From Anaspis maculata (lineage: Eukaryota; Arthropoda; Insecta; Coleoptera; Scraptiidae), in NCBI GenBank assembly GCA_949128115.1, contig OX421963.1:36005979-36069978 (forward strand): a DNA stretch of 64,000 nucleotides, in the 5' to 3' direction. Position numbers and translations under genes: made by a program. This document shows positions 1-11,380 of the stretch, piece by piece (position 1 is the stretch's first letter; the number at the start of each line of letters is the position of its first letter). Under the pieces are notes generated by a model. That model was not told the origin of the DNA. It saw nothing but the letters and a program-made list of their open reading frames with translations, and did not search any database.

Positions 1-32
1 GTTTCCTTCGAGACCCACCTTATATTGTTGAA

Positions 33-590
33 ATGATTGGTTCGTCCACAGGAACAGTTTTAGAGAAAAGTGGCTGGGTGAATTTTTTGACTAGATATTC
101 CAAGTCCCAAAATCGTAGGAGGCACAGAGGTGTAAGTCCAAATATTTTGGTATGTTCTTCCTTAGGGATCATACCAGTTATATATCAATATTCAACTTTG
201 TGCGACATTGCTTGAGGCTTTATTCTCCCATGGTTTTTCCTGAAATATCCGGGCGACAAATTAACACTCAGCCGCCTTTTCCGCAGAACTAACCAATCGG
301 AAGAGTTACAAAGGCTCCCTCACACACTCAAGCACTAACAACAAATCTCCTTTGTTCATTTGAAACATATCTTATATCGATCGGATACTCCGTTCACTTG
401 CAGGAACAGCTTGGAGAAAGGTATCTCTCTAATTCTTAGAACTTGACCTTTGAGGATGAAAATCAAAGGACGCACGAGGGTGTAAGTCCGAGTATTTTGA
501 TATGTTGTTCCGTAGGTCCAATAGAACATATATACCAAAATTCAGCTTTGAGGGAATTTGTTACGGGTTACCACGATTTTTCGACTAAAA
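33..590 (+). repeat. Two direct copies of a ~230-bp repeat
   Basis: Copy one (about 45-240) and copy two (about 395-590) share the same order of blocks: a CAGGAACAG start, a GGTGTAAGTCC block (130-140 and 479-489), then a TATGTT block and an ATATA-rich end. They are in direct orientation about 350 bases apart and clearly diverged. No open frame is shared in a consistent way, so this looks like a dispersed or tandem non-coding repeat. The family is not recognised. Confidence 0.5.
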
Positions 591-805
591 TGCCTGGGCT
601 ATTATTGGCATTTCCAAAATCCAGAAATAATTTTTTCATATGTCAAAATTTTAATTTTTTTTTTGGATTTCGGAAATGCCAATGGGCTCAAACCAAAGTA
701 CATTTTTGTAGCTTTCGAAAGAGACCAAAATGGTAAGAATCCGTCAGGGAATAAACCCAGACGGATTGATTTCGCAACGCTTATTTCACCAATATGACTC
801 CGTCC
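590..805. mobile_element. Foldback MITE, copy A of the GGACGGAGT family
   Basis: The right end reads ACTCCGTCC followed by TTGA, and the interior carries the pair GGCATTTCC / GGAAATGCC. It matches the complete copy at 4139-4385 over the GCTTTCGAAAGAGACC and TTGATTTCGCAACGCTT blocks. The left terminus is missing, so this copy is truncated. Confidence 0.6.
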
Positions 806-949
806 TTGAACGAACATTACAGTTCCGGCGATAATAATCTAGCAATTGATGCGCCATAAAGAAAACATAAAAAATTAAGAGAAAGAAACCGGCTATATAA
901 AATATAAGCGTCATTATATGCGCTACCAAAACACACGCCCGTCATGAGT

Positions 950-1490
950 CGTACAGCTTTTCAATCGCGCCGAGCCGTAGCTTAGCGGTCGTTTTCAAAA
1001 ATTATTAACTTATGATCCGGGGGTCGCCGCCGTACACTCAAATGTTATTATTGTAATCGTTTATCGTTATTTCGGCAAGCTTTTTCTTGGTTCGTTCGTT
1101 TTTCGAGTTACTCCTATTTTAGTTGAAATTTTCTTGTCAAGCATTCCGTCCCGTTCAGAGAAGAAGATTCCAAGCGCCAGCAAACAACGAATAATCATTT
1201 GCGGCAGAGCCGCAGCTTCGGAGTCATTTTCAAAAATTCATAAGTATTGATCCGTGCCTCGCACCGATGTGGAATTTTTGTTAAAATGAAGTTCAAATCC
1301 TCCTCTGAATATAACTCCGCATAATTATGTATTATTGTGAAATGATGAGAACGGGCACTTGTTCGCATGTGATAACTTTCGAGATCTGCAGAAATGCAGC
1401 ATTCAACGGCAACGCCGCGCCACACTAATTTGTTATTATTGTAATTGTTTATCATTATGTATTTCGTCGAGATTTTTCTTGGTTCGAGAT
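950..1490 (+). repeat. Two copies of a short SINE-like repeat
   Basis: A block at about 965-1110 recurs in two parts at 1200-1275 and 1420-1487. Shared landmarks are GAGCCGYAGCTT, TTTTCAAAAATT, TTGTTATTATTGTAATYG and TTTTTCTTGGTTCG. The start TAGCTTAGCGG resembles a pol III A box, but no convincing B box follows. The second copy is interrupted by about 145 bases (1276-1420). SINE origin is an inference. Confidence 0.4.
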
Positions 1491-1816
1491 ACAAGGTCAT
1501 TGGAGTGAAAATTTTTCGCAAAAACCTTTTCGTCTAAGACTAGATGCTGTGATGGACGAACGGACGGACAAAGCGAGGACAAAAGCGCCGTCCCGTTTGG
1601 AGAAGTGCGCTAAAAATACGGGGTGTTTCAGAAGTAAATACTTAGTTTTAGGATTCAGCATTCAAAAATATAGCTTTGCGATAAGAATGAATTGCAAGAG
1701 GTGGTCCTTGAGAAATTTACGACCCCTCAGATTTTCATGAGATCGATCCAGGTGAATTGTCACCAATGACCTTGGCGGTAATACTATTGTACGGCCGGTC
1801 AGGCCAGAAAATTGTC

Positions 1817-1927
1817 ACTATCAGTATTTAGTATTTACTGATGACGATGACGATGAATGATGAGGTATTTTGCATGTTACTATCAGTATCTACTGATGAC
1901 GATGACAAATGAGATATTTTGCATACC
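1817..1927 (+). repeat. Tandem duplication rich in GATGAC
   Basis: ACTATCAGTAT...TACTGATGACGATGAC...TATTTTGCAT occurs twice in a row, the second unit shorter by loss of internal GATGAA triplets. Non-coding. Confidence 0.6.
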
Positions 1928-2005
1928 TATCTGCCAGCATATCTGTGAATTGGGAGATTACAATAGTTGACTTGATCTGATGAAATTGGTTCAAAATTTA
2001 AATAT

Positions 2006-2026
2006 GTAGGTAGGTAGGTAGGTATG
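2006..2026 (+). repeat. (GTAG)n microsatellite
   Basis: A run of GTAG repeats. Similar GTAG/CTAC tracts recur at 18808-18828 and 18875-18890, so this is a genome-wide simple-repeat habit. It is not the TTAGG telomeric repeat. Confidence 0.8.
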
Positions 2027-2043
2027 TACGTAAGTACAATGTA

Positions 2044-3071
2044 CAAGGTGATCCACCGAGATTCCCCCCCAAAATTTTCTTGACCCCTGTATTCAAATAT
2101 TGGAAATGATGCGGTTTCTTCTTTCAAGCCCGAATGATATGATTCAAAGCAACGAAGCAAGTCGTTTCTATTTCAAGTGGGACATCTAGGACACATATTG
2201 CCAAATTTTCATCTCCAAACCCTCTGCCTCCACCTTAACCTACTTCAAAATTTCAAATAGCATTACCTCTCTTGTGATACACCAAATTGAAGTATTAAAA
2301 TCCTCATTTTGACAAAAATATTTTAAATTTTCTTTAGACCATTCCCAGAATCCTTAAAATTCTCTTAATGTTGTTTAAAGGAAAATTCTTTCCTTAGTAA
2401 CTCACGATTCTAGAGAATGGATATTCTAGCAAAACAGGTTGATATTAATTTTGAAAGACATCTGAAACACGTATTGCCTGGGGTATTATTGCATTTTTAT
2501 GTTCAACCCCTTTGTCCCCGGCATACCCTACTTCAAAAAGATTAAGGGATGGGTTTGAAAAAAAATTTAATTTTTGCAAAAAGAGAATTTAGTCAGTTTC
2601 AATTTGATGCATCACATGATAGGTAATGCTATTCGAAATTTTGAAATAGGGCAAGGCGAGAGGTAAGGTGGGGGCGAAGGGTTTGAAGATAACAATTCGG
2701 CAATATGTGTCATAGAGGTCCCCCTTAAAATAAAAATCGACCTATTTTAGCGTTTTTCTGGAAACAAATTTGGTGGAGAAAAATCTGAAGTGGAAAATTT
2801 GAAAATGAACGTACATATATGATCATAATCACATATCAAATAAAATTATTCGGACTAAACGAAACAGTCTCATCATTTCCAATATATAAATATAGGGTGT
2901 CAAAAAAATGTAACGGTTTTTTTAAGGACTCCGTATACCGAGATATAGAAAATTTTGGTGTCCAAAATTGAATTCTCCAAAAAAATTGTTCCGAAATTTT
3001 TTTGTCCCTCTGTTAATTTATTCCAACGGGGGAAATTTTAACATGGGGGGAAATCTCGGTGGATCAGCCTG
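2044..3071. mobile_element. Palindromic element, 1.03 kb, TA target site
   Basis: The ends are inverted: TACAAGGTGATCCACCGAGA on the left and the complement of TACAGGCTGATCCACCGAGA on the right, each bounded by TA. Interior blocks resemble those of 9536-10590 and 11381-12461, for example the TTTGATGCATCACA block near 2603 and ATAAAAATCGACCT near 2730. It is therefore a diverged member of the same family. No coding capacity is seen. Confidence 0.75.
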
Positions 3072-3073
3072 TA

Positions 3074-4134
3074 CATAGAGGATTTCTGAACTTCCTAGAC
3101 TTTTAGTATCCCCCAAAGCAGTTATCGGTAGGTATTCGGTTAACCCTTCAGTCCACGGGTGGGTTGTGGGTTCAAATCACACTAACTCACGGATGGGGTC
3201 TATACTCGGGTCTACCAGAAACAAAATCTTGGAATTTATTTCAATTTCTATTACTTGATACAAAAGTTACGGTGCAACAATGCAAAATTCCAGGAATCAT
3301 TTATCTGCAAATTGTTTGTGATTGTGCCTTTTTGACACTTTCTCATTTTTCCCCTGGAGCATTGGGAGATGGAGGAAAAAGATAATAGTCAAATGTGACG
3401 GTTTTTATGATATCTAATATCTATTCATCAAAGAAAAAAACAGAAATACAAAAATATAAAAAATTTTGCACAACAGAATCAACACATTTAAACACAAAAT
3501 CAAAATCACACCATCGCATCGCACGGGTGGGATCTGTCGGGACAAATATGCCCTGAGCCTGGGGCCAAAAAGTTTTCTTCAAATTTCAAGAAAACATAGT
3601 GCAAGTATGTATTTTTGAATGTTTGAGAGGTAGGTACATAAACCTCGACATAAACGCCCACAGTCATAAATCATTAATTTTTCTCAAATCAAAACCTATC
3701 GGCATTTTTCATTTCTGCTTGGACTCGAGACCAACCCGTTGATCCGTGGGTTAACCTACTAGGACTAGGTAGGTACTGATGGTAACAACAATGGCAACAA
3801 ATAAAGCAATTTCCAATCAAGTAACTGTAAAAAATATCACATCTAAATCTTTTTTACAACCTCGATGAGCATTTGAACGACTCCGATGTTTGTATTTGTA
3901 ATTATCTGCTCTATTTTCTATTAACGTAATTTTTTACGATATCTCTTTCAGTTGTAGAATTTATGCTCAAATTTACGACAATAAACTAGGTACCTTTATT
4001 ATTGTTTCACTAATACCAATACCGCAACTTTACTAGGCAAATTTCTGATTTGTGCAGGTGCAAGCTTCCCACTTCACTTAGTTTTGATTTGATAAAATTG
4101 AGCCTTTCAGGCCTAATTTTATTCAATTTCTAGA
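3074..4134. other. No gene seen
   Basis: AT-rich intergenic sequence. Short open frames have no recognisable domain and no supporting splice sites. Confidence 0.5.
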
Positions 4135-4138
4135 TTAA

Positions 4139-4385
4139 GGACGGAGTGTTGAATTCGAGGTTGAATTGGTAAAATAAAGCGTTGTGAAATCAAGCGCTGT
4201 GGATTTATTCCTTGACAGAATCTTACCATCCAAAATCCAAAAATCAAAATTTTTTGCCAATAAGCTCAAACCGAAGTACATCCTTGTAGCTTTCGAAAGA
4301 GACCTAAATGGTAAGATTCCTGGCAAGAAATAAACCCATAGCGATTGATTTCGCAACGCTTTATTCTACCAATTCAACTCCGTCC
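4139..4385. mobile_element. Foldback MITE, complete copy of the GGACGGAGT family
   Basis: Terminal inverted repeats of about 85 bases start with GGACGGAGT and end with ACTCCGTCC. Both ends are flanked by TTAA (4135-4138 and 4386-4389). TTAA is the target site of piggyBac-type elements, but the transposase family cannot be read from a non-coding element. Diverged copies lie at 590-805 and 25686-25843. Confidence 0.75.
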
Positions 4386-4389
4386 TTAA

Positions 4390-5838
4390 AATTAAAATTA
4401 TTGGGATAACCAAAGTGAGTGCAGAATATAACTTCGACATCTAAGCACTTTGAACAATAACGATTCTAAACAATTCCAACACGCAATTCGAAATCATTCA
4501 ATCAATTCGCCTCTATAGTTTCCCGATTAGGAATCGAGAACAAGACCACTTTCCGCAGTAACGGCGTAACAGATGGGGAGGGGAACTCTGGGGAAGAAGC
4601 GCATAGCAGGGGACTTCCGAAAGAAAGAACCGCTAGAATGGCCGGGGCCGGGCGATACGAAATTGACATGAATGGACCAGTCGGCTTTTGCTTTGTACCT
4701 ACCTCACCTCCGTTTTTAACGGTTCTGTTCTAAGGGTGTCATTTACCTCAATGAACTCGATAAATTTTTAATACTTAATAAGTATAATAGGTAAGAGGGT
4801 TAAACACCGAGGTGTGCCAAGAGATACCTCTATCGCCAAATGAGAAATAATGCTTTTGACTGAAGAAAACTTTGAGCCTTCGAAGTCGATTGCTGAATTG
4901 ATGGGTTTATTTATTTTTTTTGTGTTGGAGATTGTTTTCTTTCCACTTACCGCTGTGTTCCGTGAATATATTGGAGACAATCTGCCGTCCATCTTTCGTG
5001 GGCCTCGGCCTATTCCTCGTCGTCCTGATTGAATGTGTACCTACGGTAATATTAGTTCTTTCCTTGGTGTTCTGGGCGCCCATGGCTCCCGCACATTTAG
5101 CCCTTTTAGCTCCTCCACGCCCGAAATTTTCGAAAAATGCACTTTTCTCTCACCACTACCATTCACCAAAACACACTTTTCTCACCGAACGACCGACCCG
5201 CGAGCACACAGGAGGGTGGTGCTCTCGCCTCGAGGCCACCCACTACATTTGAGCACTGTTTTCGTTTTTTGTTTATCTTCACTTTTCTCTTTTGTTCCGC
5301 CGACGACACATTCGTGGACCAAAAGAGGTATTTTTCTAGCGCCGAGAATCGTCGTCGTCCGTCTATCGACCATCTACGACTCCATATTGTGATAGTCTAC
5401 CGTCTTTGTCGTCGGTCCTCTCTCTTGCACTTGGAACGGTTCAGTTTCGATTTGTGCTTGCGCGCTGAAGAGGTGTGTAGTACCCGAAAGCGGCAGCACT
5501 TATCAATGATAGAGGTGTTGCACCATCGGTGCCGGTGATGGTGCGCTGCTGGTGGCACCAATCGCATGCGAGCGATTCATTGAAATAAAATTTTCAATTC
5601 TTCTCGAGTTGCTTTCAATTTTAATTTTTAAATTGTATGGATCTTTTATTCTTTTCTTCTAAAGAGTAAGTACAACCTATGTTATAATTCCGTATTCCGT
5701 GATAGCTAAGTATTATTCCTATTTAAAAACAAAACAAAATAAAAAATAAAGGAACCTAGCTTGGTAAACGACGGACGGTAGAAGTGAATTTTAGTGTTGT
5801 GCAAGGGTGTTGTGTAGTGTGTAGTGTAGGCAGCCAGT
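4390..5838. other. GC-richer intergenic segment without a clear gene
   Basis: The stretch 5030-5560 is noticeably GC- and CpG-richer than its surroundings and could be a first exon or promoter of a gene reaching beyond my detection. It holds a perfect 8-base stem, GCACCATC / GATGGTGC, at about 5520-5541. None of the overlapping open frames has a recognisable domain. Confidence 0.35.
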
Positions 5839-6222
5839 TATACGGGGTGTTTATAAGAAACTGTGATCGCGGCAGGCATGGGTCAGGCCGAAAAAGGTAG
5901 TAACAGACGCAATATGCGATATTCAAAGTTTTGCCCTGCGCAGTAGGTATCAAAAGGTAGGGGACGGATCGCCGTGCGCTTGCGCCTGATTTGAAATTTT
6001 GAACAGTTGACATGACATAATTATCTCGACGTTGACAGCGGTTGACAGTTGACGCTTAGCAGAGTATGAACAGAGTGAAGATTTTCGAGGTTTTCTGTGG
6101 TTTTCTGTTTTCCTTTATGATACATATACATCAACTATTTACAAACAGATTTATTTACATTGTGATATAATTGTTATAATATAATATATTATTATATGTT
6201 AATACAAATTATTATTATATTA

Positions 6223-6618
6223 TTAATATAATATTATAATAGCGTATAACGCTAAATCTCTCTGTAACAATCCCAGCCTCAACTTCATCAAAACCATCAA
6301 CAGCTGCTGGTCGTACGTTAACATGCTATTATTGTCACATCCTGATTTACTTAGTGATTGCTTGGCTACAATGTATCCTGGATGTATGAACTTTCGAAAC
6401 TCCTCATAAAAACATTTGTCTGCAAACCCAGTGTAGAAGCGAAGCTTTTTGTTATCCATTTTATGAACTGACAAGTCTTTACTATCGTTTTTTCTTTTTG
6501 GTCGAGATTTCAGGGCTTGTTCCAGTGAGACAATTTTTCTCCGCTGCTTGATGATGATCGCCTGTGATTCTTCTAATTTACTTTTGCATTGTTCATGATC
6601 GAAAGTTACTCCGTTTAC
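6223..6618 (-). pseudogene. Transposase exon 3: HTH domain, truncated
   Basis: The acceptor is ATTCTAG. A continuing coiled coil is followed by FYTGFADKCFYEEF and the HTH segment LTYDQQLLMVLMKLRLG. The frame ends in an AT-rich palindromic tract (about 6165-6240), so the nuclease-coding part has been deleted. Confidence 0.65.
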
Positions 6619-6673
6619 CTAGAATTATAATTTGTTAATTCAAAGTGATGGAAGTTTTTTATGTGGGCCTCAC

Positions 6674-6999
6674 CTTTTGCTGCAATTTTTCAATTTCACT
6701 CGATTTATCCTCGATAATGCTAACCATTTCTCTGACTTTGATTCGAAGTTTGTTTATATCAAATGCACAGTGGTAAGTATGTTCGGCATGCTCTTCCTTA
6801 TTCTTTGTAGAACTTGAATCTATCAAATTCTCTGATCCGATAGAAGAATCCAACAACTTCTTGTATTGCTTCGTTTCTCTCGAGGTGCTGCCATCAATAC
6901 ATATTTCATTGATAAATTTCAAATTGTCGGTTATCGCCGCAGTTCCGACACCATCACTGCGATGGGAAGGTTTCAGCAATCGTCGCCTTGCAGGTCGTT
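6674..6999 (-). pseudogene. Transposase exon 2: linker and coiled coil
   Basis: The acceptor is TTTGCAG and the donor AAG|GTGAGG; the phase joins exon 1 (G + AA = Glu) to give KYFPERPARRR. The first half is basic and Ser-rich. The last ~35 residues are heptad-like (KVREMVSIIEDKSSEIEKL). Confidence 0.65.
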
Positions 7000-7073
7000 C
7001 TGCAAATGAAAATTCATGCATTATGATTAGCTGTTTAAAATTCAAGCCAATGTCTGTCGTCTGTTCCACTTAC

Positions 7074-7318
7074 CAGGAAAATATTTCGGCACGATGTCTC
7101 CTTGTTGTTTTTTGCCACATAAATTGAAGTGAACACCACATACGTTATCATGTTTTCCTGGTTCCCAAATTGAAAAAACGTCCCTCAGGTTCCCTTCTAT
7201 TTATGAGTTGAATCCACGTTTTCCTCAACCGTACGTCTTTTGGGAATACATGGAATGACACACTGTTTTTTTTGCTACGGTTTCTGCACCCAGGTACACA
7301 ACAAACTGTGCCCGTCAT
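7074..7318 (-). pseudogene. Transposase exon 1: THAP finger with frameshift
   Basis: It starts at the ATG of MTGTVCCVPGC and ends CCTG|GTAAGT. The zinc ligands fall in two frames: C-x4-C before, C-x2-H after the T run. The one-base shift could also be an assembly error in the homopolymer. Confidence 0.7.
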
Positions 7319-7840
7319 TTTCCCGGAAACAAAAACTAAGAAAATCGAAGATCTCCAATATAACCTCACTTCAACTTGTTGTTATTGTTGTTGACATGGT
7401 ATTGACAGACAAAGCAGGCAACCGCAAGAAAATGAAAAATACTAGATTGAAAGCGGTACCGTCAAAAAACATTTATCGATAAACACGTCACCATATTTTT
7501 CGCTCATTGTGTATGTAAGAATGGCTCTATCATTACCGTGTTTAATGCAATGAAAGACCGAGAAACGCTCTTTTTCTTACAATATTTTTGACAATTCCAT
7601 TGGCAGTAGTTCTAGTAATATTGGATATTGAAATCACGCTATTTGCATGTGCTAGCATAGGAGAATGTTAGCGAATCCCCTACCTAGTTGGCGCAGACGC
7701 AAAAATGGCATTGAATCTTGCATATTGTAGTGATCGAAAGCGGATTCCAAAGGCGATGCGATCACAGTCGTTTATAAACACCCGGTACAATAAGGCAGCA
7801 CAGGACAAAACACTATGTACAGGAAGTTAGTAAACCACGG

Positions 7841-8100
7841 ACATTGAAACGGAATCGGTAGGGAAATGCTCCAAAAGTGCCAGAAAAATGTTTAGAGCAA
7901 CAAATAACACAGATAGTTCCCATATGAAATTTTCTGCATGCATTTTTAATAAAACTGCATTTTCAGGATTCACGAAAATATAGGGATAGGTCGAAGGACC
8001 ACCTTTTGACCCTCCATATTTTCAAAAATAAAAGCCCTAAATTTTTTTCAACATTTTTCCGATACTTTTGAAGCATTTCCCTAACTGCGGTTCAATTTTC
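7841..8100. mobile_element. Foldback MITE, ~260 bp
   Basis: An inverted pair: TAGGGAAATGCTCCAAAAGT (from about 7859) against the complement of TAGGGAAATGCTTCAAAAGT (ending about 8085), extending on both sides. No target duplication was resolved. Confidence 0.55.
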
Positions 8101-8166
8101 TACTCCCAAGTTTGCAAACACCCTGATGGTCACCCGAGTGGTCACCTGTAGATGCCTGTAGGTATG

Positions 8167-8372
8167 TCCCGTTCACATTTTATTTTCAGTAGAATGACTT
8201 TTTGGACCAAAAATTAAGTGACAAAAACTGGAGCGCTGGGAGGAGACGGCTGTTGACCGCTGATAGTTTCGCTCCAAAACTTTGCACTTGCCATCAGCCG
8301 TAGCCCCAGCTTGACATCACTTTATTTTTACTCCAGAAAGTCATTTTACTGAAAATAAAAAGTGAACGAGAT
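8167..8372. mobile_element. Foldback MITE, ~205 bp
   Basis: CCGTTCACATTTTATTTTCA and, on the other end, the complement of CGTTCACTTTTTATTTTCA. The match runs about 40 bases inward (GTAGAATGACTTT / AAAGTCATTTTAC). No coding content. Confidence 0.65.
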
Positions 8373-8646
8373 ATTTCTGATAGCTGTATTAGGGGTAACC
8401 GGTACATAGTGGGACATGGGTAGGGTAGGGTGGGCCAGGTTCGGACTACACCAACTCTTTTGACATTCACAGATCCCTCTAGGTAGTTGAAGCTTCGGTA
8501 GGAAGTGCCGTGCGGTTTTCTTGAAAGGTAAGAAAGTTTTGTGGCAAAATCTAAATTGAGTGTCATTGTTGTAACATTTTCAGTAGCTCCCGTAAGCTTT
8601 TTTCCCCCGGAAACGGGTCACAGGTGAGATAGGTATATCCTGTTTA

Positions 8647-9453
8647 CAGGGCTGGGCGGTATTTCAAATACAAGTATTTAAAATACGTATTAAAAATACA
8701 TTTGAGTATTTTGTATTTTGTATTTAAATACATTTGATTGAGAAGTATTTGTATTTTGTATTTTGGAATAGTTCAGGCAGATAGTATTTTGTATTTGAAA
8801 TAATGTTTTGGGAAAGTATTTTGATTTTCAAAATACAAAATACAAAATACATTTGTTTCCCATGCTCTGTAGTCTGTTTGGGCTTAGATTGTTTTGGTAA
8901 TACTAAACTTCACCCCATTGCCATTTCTTGCTTTCGCACACAATCTGGTATCGATGATAAGTTCGATTATTTTTTTACGTTTTACTGGTGAGTGCATCCT
9001 GTCAGCCACGAGAGGTTCCATGTCGGATGTCGGACAATATTTTGGAAAAACCGATGGTCCTCAAAGGAAGCAACATTTGTGATTTTGAAGAATTGATTAA
9101 TGAAGTTGAAAATAGGTTTGGACATTATTCAGTTTCCTCTACTTTATGTTTGTTTTATTTGTCTTTTTATAGTTCATAATAATTTACTTATTGTTGCGAC
9201 TAAATCACTGAAATACCTGCATTTTCCGTTTTTTCAACAAAATTGTTAAAATACGTATGTATTTTGTATTTTGAAATACCTAGGTTATATTTTGTATTTT
9301 GGAATCTCTTGGTTGTCCAAAATACGTATTTTGTATTTTGTATTTTGAAGACATTTCAAGAGGTAGTTTGTATTTTGTATTTCGACTATCTTGGATCGTG
9401 TATTTTGTATTTTGTATTTAAATACATTTTTTGAAGTATTTTGCCCAGCCCTG
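8647..9453. mobile_element. Non-autonomous hAT-like transposon with perfect 8-bp target duplication
   Basis: The terminal inverted repeats are CAGGGCTGGGC / GCCCAGCCCTG. The 8-bp direct repeat CCTGTTTA stands at 8639-8646 and 9454-9461, the duplication size of hAT elements. Both subterminal regions are filled with alternating AAATAC / GTATTT motifs, a plausible array of transposase sites. The middle (8860-9240) is unrelated single-copy sequence without a usable open frame. Confidence 0.85.
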
Positions 9454-9535
9454 CCTGTTTATATCGTTCATAGGGAAGTTCAGTAATACATTACCTCAAA
9501 AAGCAGTTGATCATTTCATTCTTTGACTTTATATA

Positions 9536-10590
9536 CCGGGTGATCATTTGAAAACTATCCACCTGCAATAACTCCCGATTCCTAGTGAAAATGTCTTCGA
9601 GTAAAAACAGGTCGACTTTCATATCGAGGGGGACATCTAAAACATACATTAGCGATTCTCCATCTTTAGCCCCCTCGCCCCCACCTACCTCAACATACAT
9701 TAAATTCAACAGAATTAAATTTTCTTTCCAAAAAAATATTTCTAAAATTTTCAACCCCACCCCACTTCCCCCCTAAATTCTCTAAGTGTCCAATTAAATA
9801 TTCTTGACCTCTCAAATCTCTTCAATGCAGTCAACGTCATCCTGCACAGCATCGAAAGAGAAAATTTTCTATGGAAAAAGTGCCACCCAAATTCACCCCT
9901 TCGCTCCCCCCTCCTCACCTTAAAAATCTAAAAATCTAAAATGACAATACCTACTTTGTGAAACATCAAATTAAAGGGGATTGAATTCTCTCCCTAAACA
10001 CAATTTTTTCGAAATTTTGAAAACCCCCGTTTTCCTACTAAAATACTCCAAATGTCCAGTTAAATGAGAGAGGGGTTGAAAATTTCAAAAAAATTGTTTT
10101 TAGAAAGAGAATTTATTTCCTTTACTTTGATGTATCACAAAGTGGGTGGTATTTTGCTAAATTTTAAAGTTGAGGTGGGGGAGAGCAATGGGGTCAATTT
10201 GGGTGGCACTTTTTCCACCGAAAATTCTCTTCTTTGAAGCTATTCAGGATGATGCTGACTAAACTGAAGAGAATTGAGGGATCCAGAATATTGAAAGGCA
10301 CACTCAGAGATTTTTTAGGGAGAAGGGGGGGGTAGAGTTGAAATTTTTGAAAATATCTTTTTCAAAAAGAGAATTTAATTTTCTTCAATTTGATGTTTCG
10401 CAAGGTAGGTAGTGTCATTTGAAATTTTATTTTTGGGATGGATGGGGGCGAGGGGGCTGAAGATAGAAATTTGCCAATGTATGTTTTAGATGTCCCCCTC
10501 GATATAAAAATCGACCTGTTTTTGCTCGAAGAAATATTGACTAGGAATCGGGAGTTATTGCAGGTGGATAGTTTTCAAATGATCACCCAG
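9536..10590. mobile_element. Palindromic four-module element, 1.06 kb, copy 1
   Basis: The ends TACCGGGTGATCATTTGAAA and the inverted counterpart (GATCACCCAGTA) are flanked by TA at 9534-9535 and 10591-10592. Inside, a module with TTTGATGTATCACAAAG appears inverted in the left half (near 9955) and forward in the right half (near 10125 and 10395), so the element is palindromic at two levels. Non-coding. Confidence 0.8.
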
Positions 10591-10592
10591 TA

Positions 10593-11378
10593 TTTTATCA
10601 TGTTTGTATTTATGCAACATGGGGTATGCTTGGACAAAGTTGACGGGGCAGGTTCTGACTGTCCAAATGTGACCTAAACTGCGAAGGACTACATGGAATA
10701 GAAAAAAATTTTTGCAAAAATCATGAATACAACGTAACTTTCTTGAGAAAATACGAAATAGGGTTCCGTTTCCCCGTGTAAAGTATGTTTCGACTATTTC
10801 AAGAGAAGACATAGTCTCGAAATTGCCTCATCCAGAGCCAGCTCCGGGGACAGCAAGAACTGCATTAGTTTACAAACGTAATGTAAAATTCTTTGGTTAC
10901 AATGTGCAATAAAAAACTTTCTTGATTATCTTCATTCCTAATCTCATTCGAAGTTCAAAAAAAGAAAAGAGGAATTTTATAAAACCTGTCCGAGTCTACC
11001 CCACTGCTTGTCCGAAAGTACCCCACTATGGGGCAGTTCCAGACAAATGCATATCATTCTAAAAAAAAAAAATGATTGAAGAAAAACTTCTGCATTTTCC
11101 TCTGTTACATACCGGTCAAAATGCTCACAATTGACCATGTATCTTAGAAAGTACAAAATTCCCAAAAAAAGTCTCGGGCATCTTCGAAATATGAATTTTT
11201 GAAAAAAGTAGTATGAACCTGCCCCACTCTCCCCTACATAGTGGGACAAAGGGCACTGAAGTCATTCGAGGGCAGTTTTCAGAACAGAAATTTTATAGTA
11301 TTCCTGCCTTAACCTGTAGGCCATATTTTGATAGTTTCAGCTCTTGCACCTGGAACAGATTTTTCTCCAGAGCATCTA
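10593..11378. other. Spacer between two palindromic elements, no gene seen
   Basis: AT-rich. It contains several CCCCACTATGGGG / TACATAGTGGGAC blocks (about 11015 and 11235) that also occur at about 8403. They may be another decayed inverted-repeat element. Confidence 0.35.
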
Positions 11379-11380
11379 TA

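Larger units (their letters stand above)
6223..7318 (-). pseudogene. THAP/HTH transposase, frameshifted and lacking its nuclease domain
   Basis: This is the N-terminal part of a THAP-type transposase, which would bind the element's ends and cut DNA. Exon 1 is 7074-7318, exon 2 6674-6999, exon 3 6223-6618, all with GT-AG borders and matching phases. Exon 1 starts MTGTVCCVPGC and contains FHVFPKD and a Trp, the first half of the C2CH THAP finger. The second half, CGVHF, lies in the next reading frame: one extra T in a six-T run at about 7180 breaks the finger. Exon 2 ends in a coiled coil (KLRIKVREM...). Exon 3 has LTYDQQLLMVLMKLRLG, the helix-turn-helix typical of DDE_Tnp_4 proteins. It then runs at LLQRDLA into an AT-only hairpin and stops. 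The DDE catalytic domain, normally a further ~150-200 residues, is absent. Confidence 0.75.
5843..7785 (-). mobile_element. THAP-transposase DNA transposon, internally degraded, TA target duplication
   Basis: The ends are inverted repeats: TACGGGGTGTTTATAAG on the left, and the complement of TACCGGGTGTTTATAAACG on the right. Both continue imperfectly for about 120 bases, including TGTGATCGC. TA lies at 5841-5842 and 7786-7787. The interior carries, on the minus strand, a three-exon gene with a THAP zinc finger, a coiled coil and the HTH that precedes DDE_Tnp_4 nucleases. That combination with a TA target fits the ISL2EU (IS4EU)-type elements. The DDE nuclease itself is missing, so this copy cannot move by itself. 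Confidence 0.8.

Noticed and set aside
2006..2026. Telomeric repeat tract
   Set aside because: The unit is GTAG, not TTAGG, and the tract is short.
5033..5540. Overlapping 110-133-codon frames in the GC-rich 5-kb region as a gene
   Set aside because: Frames overlap in all phases without motif or splice support; long frames are expected in GC-richer DNA.
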